Part shown: positions 30,678 to 39,488 of the stretch, piece after piece
How the letters are laid out: every line of letters begins with the position of its first letter
Numbering within the stretch: position 1 is the stretch's first letter
Assembly (NCBI RefSeq): GCF_900116515.1
Contig: NZ_FPBA01000003.1
Location: 358,142-422,141, forward strand
DNA: 64,000 bases
Origin: Geodermatophilus amargosae
GTDB taxonomy: Bacteria > Actinomycetota > Actinomycetes > Mycobacteriales > Geodermatophilaceae
Reading direction: 5' to 3'
Translations under genes and position numbers: made by a program
Notes under the pieces: generated by a model
Told to the model about the DNA's origin: nothing
What the model saw: only the letters and a program-made list of their open reading frames with translations
Database searches by the model: none

Positions 30678-31958
30678 GTGAGCGGACCGGTCGGCACCCC
30701 GTGGTGGCGCCGCGACCGTGAGGCGCCCCGGCGGGAGGCCACCGCGGCCCGGGAGGCCGCGGCCGCGGCGATGCTGGAGTTGGACACCGCGCTGGCCGAC
30801 CTGCCGGACGCTGTGGCCGCGGCCGAGGAGGCCGGCGGCAGCTCCGGCGGACGGGACCGCGGGCGACGGGCTCATCACCGCATCTCCGCTCCCGACTCGT
30901 TGGCCCGTGACTGGCGGGACCTCTCGACCCACGCCGACACGGTGATCGGACACTACCTGCAGGCCCTCGCCGACCACGACGCGGCCGCGGACGCCGACCC
31001 CGGCCGGGCGCGGACGGCCGCCACCGCGCTGGGCGCCGCCGCGGCCGCGCTGCGCGAGGTGCACGGCCAGGTGCTGCGCTTCCGCGAGCAGTACGGCGAG
31101 GTGCTCGCGGCCGCCGCGCGGGCACGGGCCGCGGCGGCCCGCACGGTGTCCGCCGCGCGGGAGACGACCGCCGCCGCCCGCGCCGCCCTGGACGCCGCTG
31201 GGGCCGCCGGGCTGGCCGACCCCGGGCTCGACGCCGCCCTGGCCGACGCCGACCGCCTGGCCGCGGGCGCCGCCGCCGAACTGGCCGCCCGCCGCGCCGC
31301 GCCCGCGCTGGCCGCCGCAGAGCAGGCTCGCTCCGCCGCGGAGGCGGCGGCCGAGCGGGCGCGGGCGCTGCCGGAGCGGGCCGCCGAGGTGCGCCGGGGC
31401 GCGGCCTCGGTGCGCACCCGCCGGGAGGCCCTGGGCACCCGGCACGAGCGGCTGACGCCGGTGATGAGCGAGTTGCGGCGCCGCTACCCCCTGTCGGCGT
31501 GGGCCGACGTGGAGCGCGCGCCCCAGCGGGCGTCCGCGGCGCTGGCCGAGGCCGACGAGGCACTGAGCGCGCTGCAGGCGGCGTTGGACGCGCCGGTCCT
31601 CGACGTCCCCGCCGCCGCTGCGCTGCTGGCCCGGGTGCGGGCGGCCGCCGGCCGGGTCGACGACGAGGTGCGCTCCACGACCGGTCGGCTCCAGCGGCTC
31701 GACGCCGTCGCCGCGGACCCCGGGTCGCTGCTCACCGAGGTGCAGCGCGCCGTCGTGGACGCCCGGCGGTTCCTGGCCGGGCTGCCCGAGGACCGGGCGC
31801 GCCGTTTCCGCCGCACGTTCGAGGACCTCGCCCGCCGGCTGCCCGCGCTGGAGGAGGCAGCGCGGGGCCGCCGCCCCGACTGGGGAGCGGTGCTGCGCGA
31901 GGCGCAGGCGATCGAGGACGCGCTGGACCGGCTCGTGCGGACCGCGCGGGCCGACTAG
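30678..31958 (+). CDS. Alanine-rich coiled-coil protein, unknown function
   Basis: A 426-residue protein, no recognised catalytic motif and no signal peptide. It is dominated by Ala/Arg/Glu helices with long heptad-like stretches (about 60-240 and 290-400), consistent with an elongated coiled-coil or helical-bundle protein. GTG at 30678 is preferred over an upstream in-frame start because GGGAGG lies five bases ahead of it. It is divergent from the DUF475 gene and its stop overlaps the convergent HAD gene by 4 bases. Position inside the Ter locus is the only functional hint. Confidence 0.7.
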   Translation: MSGPVGTPWWRRDREAPRREATAAREAAAAAMLELDTALADLPDAVAAAEEAGGSSGGRDRGRRAHHRISAPDSLARDWRDLSTHADTVIGHYLQALADHDAAADADPGRARTAATALGAAAAALREVHGQVLRFREQYGEVLAAAARARAAAARTVSAARETTAAARAALDAAGAAGLADPGLDAALADADRLAAGAAAELAARRAAPALAAAEQARSAAEAAAERARALPERAAEVRRGAASVRTRREALGTRHERLTPVMSELRRRYPLSAWADVERAPQRASAALAEADEALSALQAALDAPVLDVPAAAALLARVRAAAGRVDDEVRSTTGRLQRLDAVAADPGSLLTEVQRAVVDARRFLAGLPEDRARRFRRTFEDLARRLPALEEAARGRRPDWGAVLREAQAIEDALDRLVRTARAD

Positions 31959-32794
31959 GTCACGCGGTCGAGCAGCCAGCGCACGATCTCCTCCCCGGCG
32001 GCCGCGCCGCTGGCCGCGGTGACCGCGACCCGCGCCCCGGTCCAGTCCTGCTCGTGCAGCTCACCGTGCGCGGGGCGGACGGCGGCGTCGGCGGCGAGCA
32101 GCATCGGCGCGTCGAGCAGGCTGTCGCCGGCGCACAGCAGCCGCGGCGCGGTCCCCTCCCCCGCGAGCAGCCGGCGCAGCCGCAGCAGCCCCGCGGCCTT
32201 GGACAGCCCGGCGGGGACGACGTAGACCTTGCGGCCCTGCACCGACAGCGTCGCCCCGGCGGCGGTGACGGCGGCGCCGGTGTCGGCGAGCCAGCCGGCC
32301 GGGATGTCCTCCCGTGCGTGCGCGACGAGGTAGCAGAACAGCCCCTCGGCGGCGCGGACGGTGCGCACCCACGGCTCGCCCGCCACCGCCTCGAGCAGCC
32401 CGAGCAGCTCCGGCAGCGGAGCGGCCTGCGCTGCCGTCTCCGCCGCCCAGTCGTCCCAGGCCGGGTCGCGGACGCCGTCGGCGAGCAGCACGCCGCCGTT
32501 GGCGCACAGGGCGTACCGCGGGACCACGGGCAGCCGGACCCGCTCGTACTGCGCCACGGTGCGGGTGGTCACCGGCACGACCAGCGCCCGGCCGGCCAGC
32601 TCGGTCAGCAGCCGCCACGACGCCGGGGTGGCGTGCGACAGCGGCGCGCCGTCGAGGTGCTCGACGACCTCGAGTCCCTCCGTCAGGCCCTCGGCGCTCC
32701 CGGCCGCGGCGGCGGAGTAGATGAGCGTGCGGTCGAGGTCGACGGCGGCCAGCGTCGTTCCCCGGCCACCGGCCAGGGGCAGGACCGCGGTCAC
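31955..32794 (-). CDS. HAD-family phosphatase of the Ter metabolite module
   Basis: A 279-residue Cof-like HAD hydrolase. Motif I is AVDLDRTLI (nucleophile Asp19, acid/base Asp21), motif II is VPVTTRT, motif III lysine is in GLSKAAGL, and motif IV is CAGDSLLD. The C2-type cap lies between motifs II and III. HAD phosphatases recur with the PRTase/aldolase genes of Ter loci, where they are thought to dephosphorylate a nucleoside-like product; the substrate is not known. GTG start at 32794 overlaps the upstream gene's stop (GTGA). It is the last gene of the run. Confidence 0.87.
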   Translation of the reverse strand: MTAVLPLAGGRGTTLAAVDLDRTLIYSAAAAGSAEGLTEGLEVVEHLDGAPLSHATPASWRLLTELAGRALVVPVTTRTVAQYERVRLPVVPRYALCANGGVLLADGVRDPAWDDWAAETAAQAAPLPELLGLLEAVAGEPWVRTVRAAEGLFCYLVAHAREDIPAGWLADTGAAVTAAGATLSVQGRKVYVVPAGLSKAAGLLRLRRLLAGEGTAPRLLCAGDSLLDAPMLLAADAAVRPAHGELHEQDWTGARVAVTAASGAAAGEEIVRWLLDRVT

Positions 32795-33918
32795 CGGCCC
32801 ACCGGCCGGATCAGCCCGACGCAGGAGTACGGCAGGTCGGGGACCTCGACCAGCGGCACGCCGCGGGACCGGGCGAGCGCGGCGACGTGGCGCAGGTCCT
32901 CGGCACGGTCGGGCCGCACCAGCACCTGCCAGGGCACCCGGCGCAGCAGCACCCGCGTCGTCTCCCCCACACCGGGCTTGACCAGGTTGACGTCGGCGAT
33001 GCCGAACTCCGCGGCGATCCGCTCGACCGCCGCCCAGCCCTCCCAGGTCGGGCGCCGCTCGCTGACGGGGACGTCGTCGGACGGCGCGACGGCGGGGAAC
33101 GCGGCGGCGACGGTGTCGACGAACAGCGCGGAGACGTCGCCGCCGGTGAGCTCGGCGTAGTACTTCGCGCCGTGGAACATGCCCGGGCCGATGAGGTCCT
33201 CACGCAGGACCGTGCGGCTCACCAGCCCCGACACCGTGCTGTTGAGGCAGGCGCTGGGGACGAGGAAGTCGTCGCGGGTGCCGTACAGGTCGGTGCAGAC
33301 GCCGGGGTCGGCGAGGACGGCCAGCCGGTCGTCGAGGGCGGCGTCCCCGGGGTGGGCGGCGGTCCAGGCGGCGACGGCCTCGGTGAGCTGTCGCTGGATG
33401 GCGCCCTTGCCGGTCCACCCGTCCACGAAGCGCAGCGCCGCAGCCGGGTGCCGGGCCAGCACGTGCGCGAGCGCCACCTCGTCGATGCCGCGGCCGCGGA
33501 TGATCGAGATCGTGTAGTGCGGCACGTCCACGCCGCGCGAGGCGCGGTACCAGCGGCGCAGCAGCACGCCGATCGGCGTCCCGGCGCGGGCCAGCGACAC
33601 CAGCACCGGCGTCTGCCCGTGCACGGCCGCGGCGTCCCAGACGAGCTCGCCGACCCGGGCGACGGCGTCGGCGAGCCGGCCGGCGGACTGCTCGAGCGCG
33701 GCGGTGAACAGCGCCAGGTAGTCGTCGTCGGGCTGGTACTCGACCGGCAGCATCTCCGAGTAGTGGGTGCCCGACTGGATGGCCTCCTCGCGGTCCTCGG
33801 TGCCGCGCTCGAGCGCGACCGACGACAGGTCGGTGAGCAGCCAGGTCACCTCCTCCGGCGGGTACGAGCCGAACCGGCCGGGGACGGCGGGCGCGAGACG
33901 GGCGCCGAGCGCCGTCAC
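32791..33918 (-). CDS. StiP-like protein: PRTase-type domain plus PELOTA RNA-binding domain
   Basis: A 375-residue protein annotated in databases as the cysteine protease StiP family. The N-terminal part (1-275) has a phosphoribosyltransferase-like fold with VLVSLARAGTPIGVLLRRW, HYTISIIRGRGID and FVDGWTGKGAIQRQL, the last resembling a PRPP loop. The C-terminal part (about 290-375) begins TWEGWAAVERIAAEFGIADV and ends in a PELOTA-type segment. These two domains occur together in Ter metabolite modules. Whether it is a protease is doubtful from sequence; PRTase-like activity fits the neighbours better. GTG start overlaps the preceding stop by 4 bases. Confidence 0.82.
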   Translation of the reverse strand: MTALGARLAPAVPGRFGSYPPEEVTWLLTDLSSVALERGTEDREEAIQSGTHYSEMLPVEYQPDDDYLALFTAALEQSAGRLADAVARVGELVWDAAAVHGQTPVLVSLARAGTPIGVLLRRWYRASRGVDVPHYTISIIRGRGIDEVALAHVLARHPAAALRFVDGWTGKGAIQRQLTEAVAAWTAAHPGDAALDDRLAVLADPGVCTDLYGTRDDFLVPSACLNSTVSGLVSRTVLREDLIGPGMFHGAKYYAELTGGDVSALFVDTVAAAFPAVAPSDDVPVSERRPTWEGWAAVERIAAEFGIADVNLVKPGVGETTRVLLRRVPWQVLVRPDRAEDLRHVAALARSRGVPLVEVPDLPYSCVGLIRPVGR

Positions 33919-35276
33919 GCTCCGGGCTCCGCGATCGGCACGGTCACCAGGTGCACGGCGCGGGCGGCGAAGGGCCGCAGCGCCTCGCCCATCGCCGCGC
34001 AGTCGGCGGCGGGCGCGTCCACGACCACCACGACGTCGTCGGCGCGCTGGTCCGACCACGGCCCGGCGGCGGGGACCGCGGCCGGGTCGGCGAGGTTGTG
34101 CACGCGGGAGACGCGGGCGGGGTCGTCGGGCGCGGGGAAGGCCAGGCTGCGGCGCAGGGCGTAGCCGGGGTCGTCGGCGGCGTGCACGGGGCTCCGGGTG
34201 GTCGACTGGGTGGTGACGGGGACGCCGGGCAGCCGCCCGGACAGCCGCGCCCCGATCACGGTGGGCGCGTGCATGAGCTCCTCGGTGCCGAGGACGAGGA
34301 CGCCGCGGCTGCCGGCGAGGACGGGCACGAGGGCGGCGGCGACGGCGTCGGCGGCGTCGGCGAGGCGTGCGCTGCCGGCGGGGGTCAGGCCGTGCCGGGC
34401 GCCGGTGGGGACGCCGGCAGGCCACAGCCCCTCGTGCACGACCACGGACCCCGGCGCGCCCGACGGCGGCGGCGCCGCGGCGGGCAGTGCGGCGCGGGCA
34501 GCCGCAGCCCGGCCGAGGACGTCGGCCGGCAGCGTCAGCTCCGTGGCGAGGACGGCGGCGACGTCGACCCGCACGCCCAGCGCCTCCGCGCGCCCGGCGA
34601 ACGCCGCCCGGGCCGCAGGGGTGCGCGCGTCGAGCAGCGTGGCGACGACGTAGCGCTCCCGGGGCCAGCAGAGGTCCAGCTCGGCGATCGTGTTGAGGGC
34701 GGTGCGGCCGCTGGTGAGCTCGTCGTCGACCAGCACCAGCGCTCCGGGCACGTCCAGCGCCACCGGCCCGACCGGCTGCAGCGCGTGCGCGACGGCGTGC
34801 GAGTGCTCCTCCTCGAACGCCGCGGCCACCGGCACGCCGGGGTGCAGCCGCCGGGTGGTGTGCAGGTAGGCGGCGCCGAGCCGGTCGGCGGCGGCGTGGC
34901 CGAGGCCGGTCGCCGTCTCGCAGTAGCCGATGACCAGGCCCGGCACCTCGTTGCCGAGGACCGCGGCGACGGCGTCGCCCACCGCCGCCCCGGCACCGAG
35001 GACGGCGTCCGGCACGACCGGCACGTGCTTGCCCAGGACGCGGGAGACGACGAGGTGGGCGCGGCGCGGGTTGTCCCGCAGCCCGAGCCCGCACAGCTGC
35101 GCGAACCGGCCGCGCGATGCGACGTCGACGTCGAGCAGGCCGGAGACGGTGCCGCCGAGGTCGGCGGCGCGGAGGACGTCCCCGCCGGGTCCTGCGGCAC
35201 GGAGGACGTCCCCGCCGGGTCCTGCGGCACGGAGGACGTCCCCGCCGGGTCCTGCGGCACGGAGGGTGGCGGTCAC
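33915..35276 (-). CDS. Phosphoribosyltransferase with C-terminal TRSP domain
   Basis: A 453-residue protein. The PRPP-binding motif is VLVDDELTSGRTALNTI (about 195-212), a clear type I PRTase signature, preceded by VIGYCETATGLGHAAA. The C-terminal half holds the eponymous TRSP motif in TTRSPVHAADDPGYALRRS (about 385). The family partners with the CitE-like aldolase and HAD phosphatase in Ter loci. Its GTG start overlaps the aldolase stop (GTGA). Residues 6-37 are encoded by a perfect 30-base triplication, a local oddity in an otherwise normal protein. Confidence 0.88.
   Translation of the reverse strand: MTATLRAAGPGGDVLRAAGPGGDVLRAAGPGGDVLRAADLGGTVSGLLDVDVASRGRFAQLCGLGLRDNPRRAHLVVSRVLGKHVPVVPDAVLGAGAAVGDAVAAVLGNEVPGLVIGYCETATGLGHAAADRLGAAYLHTTRRLHPGVPVAAAFEEEHSHAVAHALQPVGPVALDVPGALVLVDDELTSGRTALNTIAELDLCWPRERYVVATLLDARTPAARAAFAGRAEALGVRVDVAAVLATELTLPADVLGRAAAARAALPAAAPPPSGAPGSVVVHEGLWPAGVPTGARHGLTPAGSARLADAADAVAAALVPVLAGSRGVLVLGTEELMHAPTVIGARLSGRLPGVPVTTQSTTRSPVHAADDPGYALRRSLAFPAPDDPARVSRVHNLADPAAVPAAGPWSDQRADDVVVVVDAPAADCAAMGEALRPFAARAVHLVTVPIAEPGA
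35171..35260 (-). repeat. Three perfect 30-base tandem repeats in PRTase gene
   Basis: Units 35171-35200, 35201-35230 and 35231-35260 are identical and followed by a five-base partial copy. Each encodes ten residues (DVLRAAGPGG). The perfect identity points to recent expansion by slippage. Confidence 0.95.
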
Positions 35277-36475
35277 GCGCGCTGCGCCTGCCCGCCGGCG
35301 AAGACCTCGGCCAGCCGGCGCTGCCCGGTGGAGAGCAGGTCGACCAGCGCGGCCTCGTCGGCGACGACGCCGTAGACGGCGGCGCGGCGGCTGATCAGCT
35401 CCGCCCACAGCGCGTGCGGCCCGATCTCGTTCATCCGGCCGTTCGTGGACACCGCGATGCCGCCCCGGCCGCGGGCCGTGAGGATCTCGAGGGCGTCGTC
35501 GTACTCCGAGCGCGAGACGGTGAGCAGCGCGTTGACCACCGAGACGTGCGCCGGGTGGATGACGGTCTTGCCCAGCACGCCGTTGGCCTTGTCCAGCGTC
35601 ACCTCGCGGATCAGCCCGTCGAGGTCGCCGGCGATCATCCGCTGGCGCAGCCCGCCCTCGTGCTGGTCGCTGAACGGCGTCGAGCGCAGCTGCGGCTTGA
35701 ACAGCCGGGGCCCGGGGATGTGCTCCCACACGGCGCCGGTGACCACCTGGTCGCCGCCGCGGGTGAACCGGTTGACCACGTCGGCCAGGCAGTCCCGCAC
35801 GACGGCGACGTCCCAGATCGTGGTGTCGCGGTCCCGCCGCAGGCCGAACAGCCCCGACAGGTCGGTGCCGCCGACCCGCAGGCACAGCACCGACTCCCGG
35901 TGCTCGTCGACCACCGCGGACAGGGCGGCCAGCGCGTCGGCGCGGGTCTCCCGCCAGGCGAGGTCGGCCGTCTCCAGGATCGGCATGCCGTACAGCGGCT
36001 GCCCGGTCGCGGACGCGACCTCGGCGATCGCCGCCAGCATCGGCGCCAGCGTGGTGCCGGTGGCCTTGGGCAGGCTGAAGCCGGTGAGCCAGGTCAGCGC
36101 CGGCCCGGCGGCCAGCGCGATCGAGCGGATCTGCTCGGCCGAGCGCACCCGCACGAACAGCAGGGGCAGCGGCGGCTGCTCGCCGGCGGCCGCGCGGCGG
36201 TCGATGCGCCGCAGCGCGGTGACGACGTTGACCTCGGCGTCGGTCACGGCGGCGTGCGGGATGGCGTCCTCGAGGCACCAGACCACGCTGGTGGTCCCGA
36301 CGGTGGCCGCCCGGGCGGCGTCGGCGTCCAGCGCCGGGCGGGTACCGGGGCTGTAGAGCGTCGCGCCGAGGGCCAGCGCCAGCATGCCGCGCGGCGTCGC
36401 CGGCCCGACCTCCCCCGGCGGGACGGCGAACAGCCGTTCGCGCTCGTCGTCGGTCAGGTACGAGAAGTGGCGCAC
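35273..36475 (-). CDS. HpcH/HpaI (CitE-like) aldolase of the Ter metabolite module
   Basis: A 400-residue TIM-barrel aldolase/lyase of the CitE/HpcH group. Marks are LYSPGTRPALD, VVWCLEDAIPHAAV (metal-site glutamate/aspartate), PLLFVRVRS (substrate arginine), GFSLPKATG, PILETADLAWRETR and KTVIHPAHV. Length exceeds stand-alone CitE (about 290) and fits the Ter-associated subgroup. The GTG at 36475 has GGAGGG seven bases ahead. It lies 23 bases after the TerD-vWA gene and overlaps the PRTase by 4 bases. The predicted role is one step in building a nucleoside-like metabolite; the reaction is unknown. Confidence 0.88.
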   Translation of the reverse strand: MRHFSYLTDDERERLFAVPPGEVGPATPRGMLALALGATLYSPGTRPALDADAARAATVGTTSVVWCLEDAIPHAAVTDAEVNVVTALRRIDRRAAAGEQPPLPLLFVRVRSAEQIRSIALAAGPALTWLTGFSLPKATGTTLAPMLAAIAEVASATGQPLYGMPILETADLAWRETRADALAALSAVVDEHRESVLCLRVGGTDLSGLFGLRRDRDTTIWDVAVVRDCLADVVNRFTRGGDQVVTGAVWEHIPGPRLFKPQLRSTPFSDQHEGGLRQRMIAGDLDGLIREVTLDKANGVLGKTVIHPAHVSVVNALLTVSRSEYDDALEILTARGRGGIAVSTNGRMNEIGPHALWAELISRRAAVYGVVADEAALVDLLSTGQRRLAEVFAGGQAQRA

Positions 36476-36498
36476 GGTCGTTCCCTCCTGCTGGGGAC

Positions 36499-37860
36499 TC
36501 ACCGGACGAGGAGGCCCTGGGCGCGCGCCCGCCGGAGCCAGTCGGGGTACTCGGTCATGAGCCGGTCGAACAGCGCGTCGTCGCTGATGGGCCGGCGACC
36601 CATGAGGTCGTCCTGGGAGACGGCGAAGAAGTCGGCGTTGTCGGTGTAGCGGCCCTCGAGGTCGTCGAGCCGCTGCAGGTAGCTGAACTGCCGCTCCGGG
36701 CCGATGCCCATGAACTGCCAGAACACCGGCTCGAAGGACGCCGACTTGATCTGCTTCGTCGCCACGGACTTGTCGCTCGGGGCGCCGTCGGTCAGGAACA
36801 TGACGTAGACCGGCACCTGCGCCGGCTGCGGCTCCACCCGCTCGCGGCTGTCGCCGAAGTACGCCTGCCGGACGGCGGCCATCGCCGCGCCGTAGCGGGT
36901 GTCGTACTCCAGCGGGTACCGCCGCGACAGGTCGGCGATGTACTGCTGGTGGCCCTCCAGGCGCAGCCCCGGCTCGGGGCGGTGCACGTCCTTGCCGAAG
37001 AGGAACACGTCGACGACGCCGTCGTCGTCGAAGCGCAGCCCCAGCGCGAGGACGCGCTCGGCCAGCCGCTGCACGGCGCCGGCGCGGTAGAGCGCGGCCA
37101 TCGACCCGGAGATGTCGAGGACCAGCGCGACGCGGGCGGTGTGCTCGTCCAGGCCGCGCTTCTCCAGGCTGACGCCGGCGGTCTTGACCAGGCTGAGCAT
37201 CTGCGGCGCCGTGGTCGCGAGCTTCTTCTCGAGGTCGACGAGGCGGCGCTTCTCCATGCTGACCGGCGCGGCCGCGGGAGCCGGCGGCGCCGGCGCGGCG
37301 ACGGGCTGGGGCGCGGGCTCGTCGTCGACGCTGACGCCGACGTCGGTGGCCATGCCGGCCAGGCCGTCGGTGAAGCCCTGCCCGACGGCGCGCACCTTCC
37401 ACTCCGCACCGCGGCGGTAGACCTCGGCGAAGACCAGCGCGGTCTCCGGCCCGGCGACCAGCTCGCAGCGGACGGCGGGGGCGGCGGCGCCCTCGGCGGC
37501 CACCTCGACGGCGAGCCCGGACAGCGCGCCGAAGGAGCCGGCGCCGTCGAGGGAGGCACCGATGACGACCTTCTCGACGTCGGCGGGCAGCGCGGCGGGG
37601 TCGATGCGGACCTGGTCGACGGTGGCGCTGCCGCGGGCGGTCTTGCCGAGGTGGCGCACCGCGCCGCCGGCGCCGCTGGGCTGGTTGTAGAAGACGAAGT
37701 CGGCGTCGCTGCGGACCTTCCCCGCGGCGGTGGTGAGGAACGCCGACAGGTCGGCGTCGACGCCGGGAGCCGGCGTCCAGGTGAGGGTGACGACGACGGG
37801 GCCGGTCAGGCCGGCCTGCGCGAGGCCGACGTTGCCGCCCCGCGTGAGGACGTGGACCAC
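36499..37860 (-). CDS. TerD domain fused to von Willebrand factor A domain (TerF-like)
   Basis: A 453-residue fusion. Residues 1-185 are a TerD domain beginning [16 protein letters not shown] with [16 protein letters not shown] and [13 protein letters not shown] proline/alanine linker (about 190-205) leads to a vWA domain (about 240-450) with the metal-binding MIDAS motif LVLDISGSM (DxSxS), a threonine in DTRYG and FLTDGAPSD. vWA-TerD fusions recruit partners in a metal-dependent way. The frame could open at 37950, but the GTG at 37860 matches the usual TerD start (xLTRGGNV) and avoids overlapping the neighbouring TerD gene. Confidence 0.88.
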   Translation of the reverse strand: MVHVLTRGGNVGLAQAGLTGPVVVTLTWTPAPGVDADLSAFLTTAAGKVRSDADFVFYNQPSGAGGAVRHLGKTARGSATVDQVRIDPAALPADVEKVVIGASLDGAGSFGALSGLAVEVAAEGAAAPAVRCELVAGPETALVFAEVYRRGAEWKVRAVGQGFTDGLAGMATDVGVSVDDEPAPQPVAAPAPPAPAAAPVSMEKRRLVDLEKKLATTAPQMLSLVKTAGVSLEKRGLDEHTARVALVLDISGSMAALYRAGAVQRLAERVLALGLRFDDDGVVDVFLFGKDVHRPEPGLRLEGHQQYIADLSRRYPLEYDTRYGAAMAAVRQAYFGDSRERVEPQPAQVPVYVMFLTDGAPSDKSVATKQIKSASFEPVFWQFMGIGPERQFSYLQRLDDLEGRYTDNADFFAVSQDDLMGRRPISDDALFDRLMTEYPDWLRRARAQGLLVR

Positions 37861-37894
37861 TGCGGCGCCGGTCAGGCGGGGGTCGCGGCGGCGG

Positions 37895-38539
37895 TCACTT
37901 GCGCCCGCTCGTCCAGTTGAGGCCCCAGCCGTACGCGCCGTCGAGGTCACGCTGGACGCCGGGGAGGTAGCGGATCTCGCGCTGCACGGTCAGGGAACCG
38001 CCCTGGTTGGTCAGCAGCGCGATGGCGCAGGAGCGGGCGCCCTGGGCGTGCTCGTCGAGGCGGACCTCGATGGGCGCGGCACCCTGCGGGTACAGGGTCA
38101 CGACGCCGTTGGCCGCGGCCCAGTTCGGCGCGCCCTCGTAGATGTAGGCGAAGACCAGCACCCGGCGGATCTGGTCGAGGTGGTCGAGGTTGACCACCAG
38201 GTTCTCACCGCCGGACTTGGCGCCCGAGCGATCGTCGCCGTCGAGGAGCACGTAGGGCGGGCGGTCCAGCGCACCGAAGGCGTTGCCGAGCGCCTGCACG
38301 ACGCCCTTGGCGCCGTCGGCGGTCTCCCACAGGCAGCCCAGGTCCAGGTCGACGGCCGAGCCCTTGGAGAACAGGCCGCGCCGGCCGGACTCCCAGTTGA
38401 GGTTCACCCGCATCTGCCCACCGGCGCCGCGGCCCTTGGTGAGCGAGACCGACGGCGCGCTCTTGGTGAGCGTCACCTTGCTCATGTCGACCGGGCCGCC
38501 GCCGGACGGCGGAGGACTCGGGCGGGTGTAGTCGACCAT
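37895..38539 (-). CDS. TerD-family protein
   Basis: A 214-residue TerD protein. Blocks: [79 protein letters not shown] and [19 protein letters not shown]. It is the short-tailed relative of the TerD at 19727: both start MVDYT and end YGWGxNWTxGRK. The ATG at 38539 has GGAGGT six bases ahead; upstream in-frame residues are rejected. It sits 34 bases before the TerD-vWA gene and 115 bases after the next TerD. Confidence 0.92.
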   Translation of the reverse strand: MVDYTRPSPPPSGGGPVDMSKVTLTKSAPSVSLTKGRGAGGQMRVNLNWESGRRGLFSKGSAVDLDLGCLWETADGAKGVVQALGNAFGALDRPPYVLLDGDDRSGAKSGGENLVVNLDHLDQIRRVLVFAYIYEGAPNWAAANGVVTLYPQGAAPIEVRLDEHAQGARSCAIALLTNQGGSLTVQREIRYLPGVQRDLDGAYGWGLNWTSGRK

Positions 38540-38654
38540 GACGGGACCTCCGCGTCTCGGGGGCTGGTGCAGGCAGGCGGGACCCGGCGGACGGGGGTGG
38601 CCGCCCGCCGGGGTGCCGGGCCCGGACGCGGCGAGGCGTCCGGGCCGGCGGGGA

Positions 38655-39236
38655 TCAGCCGACGTTGACGCCGAAGTCCTGGGCGATGCCGCGCAGGCCG
38701 GAGGCGTAGCCCTGGCCGACGGCACGGAACTTCCAGTCCGCGCCGTTGCGGTAGAGCTCGCCGAAGACCATGGCGGTCTCGACCGAGGCGTCCTCGGTGA
38801 GGTCGTAGCGGGCGACCTCCTGGCCGTTGGCCTGGTTGACGATGCGGATGAACGCGTTGCGCACCGCGCCGAAGTTCTGCTTGCGGTTGTCCGCGTCGTA
38901 GATCGACACCGGGAAGACGATCTTCTCGACGGTCGGCGGGACGCCGGCCAGGTTCACCTGGACGACCTCGTCGTCGCCCTCGCCCTCGCCGGTGAGGTTG
39001 TCACCGACGTGGACCACGGAGCCGTCGGGGCTGCGCAGGTTGTTGAAGAAGATGAAGCCCGAGTCGTCGGGGGTGACCCGGCCGTCGGCGCCGAGCATGA
39101 TCGCCGACGCGTCGAGGTCGAACTCGCCGCCGGCGAACGTGTTCACGTCCCAGCCGAGGCCGACGTTCACCGCGGTCAGGCCCGGCGCCTCCTTGGTCAG
39201 CGAGACGTTCCCGCCCTTGGAGAGGCTGACACCCAT
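38655..39236 (-). CDS. terD: TerD-family protein (canonical short form)
   Basis: A 193-residue canonical Ter[21 protein letters not shown] start, [83 protein letters not shown] and [25 protein letters not shown]. The acidic residues of the DLDAS and GEGEGDDEV segments form the calcium sites of the family. ATG at 39236 is preferred, with GGGAG nine bases ahead; an ATG five codons upstream is possible. Confers tellurite or oxidative stress tolerance in other bacteria. Confidence 0.93.
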   Translation of the reverse strand: MGVSLSKGGNVSLTKEAPGLTAVNVGLGWDVNTFAGGEFDLDASAIMLGADGRVTPDDSGFIFFNNLRSPDGSVVHVGDNLTGEGEGDDEVVQVNLAGVPPTVEKIVFPVSIYDADNRKQNFGAVRNAFIRIVNQANGQEVARYDLTEDASVETAMVFGELYRNGADWKFRAVGQGYASGLRGIAQDFGVNVG

Positions 39237-39264
39237 CAGTTGGACTCCCATGTCACTGTCGTGG

Positions 39265-39288
39265 GCGCAGCGGCGGTCGCCGCTGCGC
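39265..39288 (-). terminator. Short perfect hairpin ahead of terD
   Basis: Eleven-base perfect arms (39265-39275 and 39278-39288) with a two-base loop, in the leader of the terD gene at 39236 and about 200 bases after the TerC stop. It could terminate or attenuate TerC transcripts, or protect a processed terD mRNA end. Its role decides whether TerC and the TerD genes share a full-length transcript. Confidence 0.4.
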
Positions 39289-39488
39289 TGGACACCGGAC
39301 GGTGCCGGCGCCGCCCGGGGGACGGCGCGGGCACGAGCGCCCGGCGCGGTTCCCCCGGCACCGCTGCGCGGGGTGCCCGTCGGGTACCCCGCGGAGCGGA
39401 CGTGTCGTGGATCGTGCCGCACGATCACCGGGAGCAACAGGCTGACCGGCGCGAGAGGCCCGGCGTCCGCCTGCTGGTCACCTGCGCG

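Noticed and set aside
35171..35260. Repeats that could suggest a CRISPR array or regulatory iterons
   Set aside because: Three contiguous identical units inside a coding frame, no spacers.
39237..39437. N-terminal extension of the canonical TerD reading into the upstream gap
   Set aside because: The extension is Arg/Pro-rich, contains the hairpin, and the ATG at 39236 has a proper ribosome site and family start.
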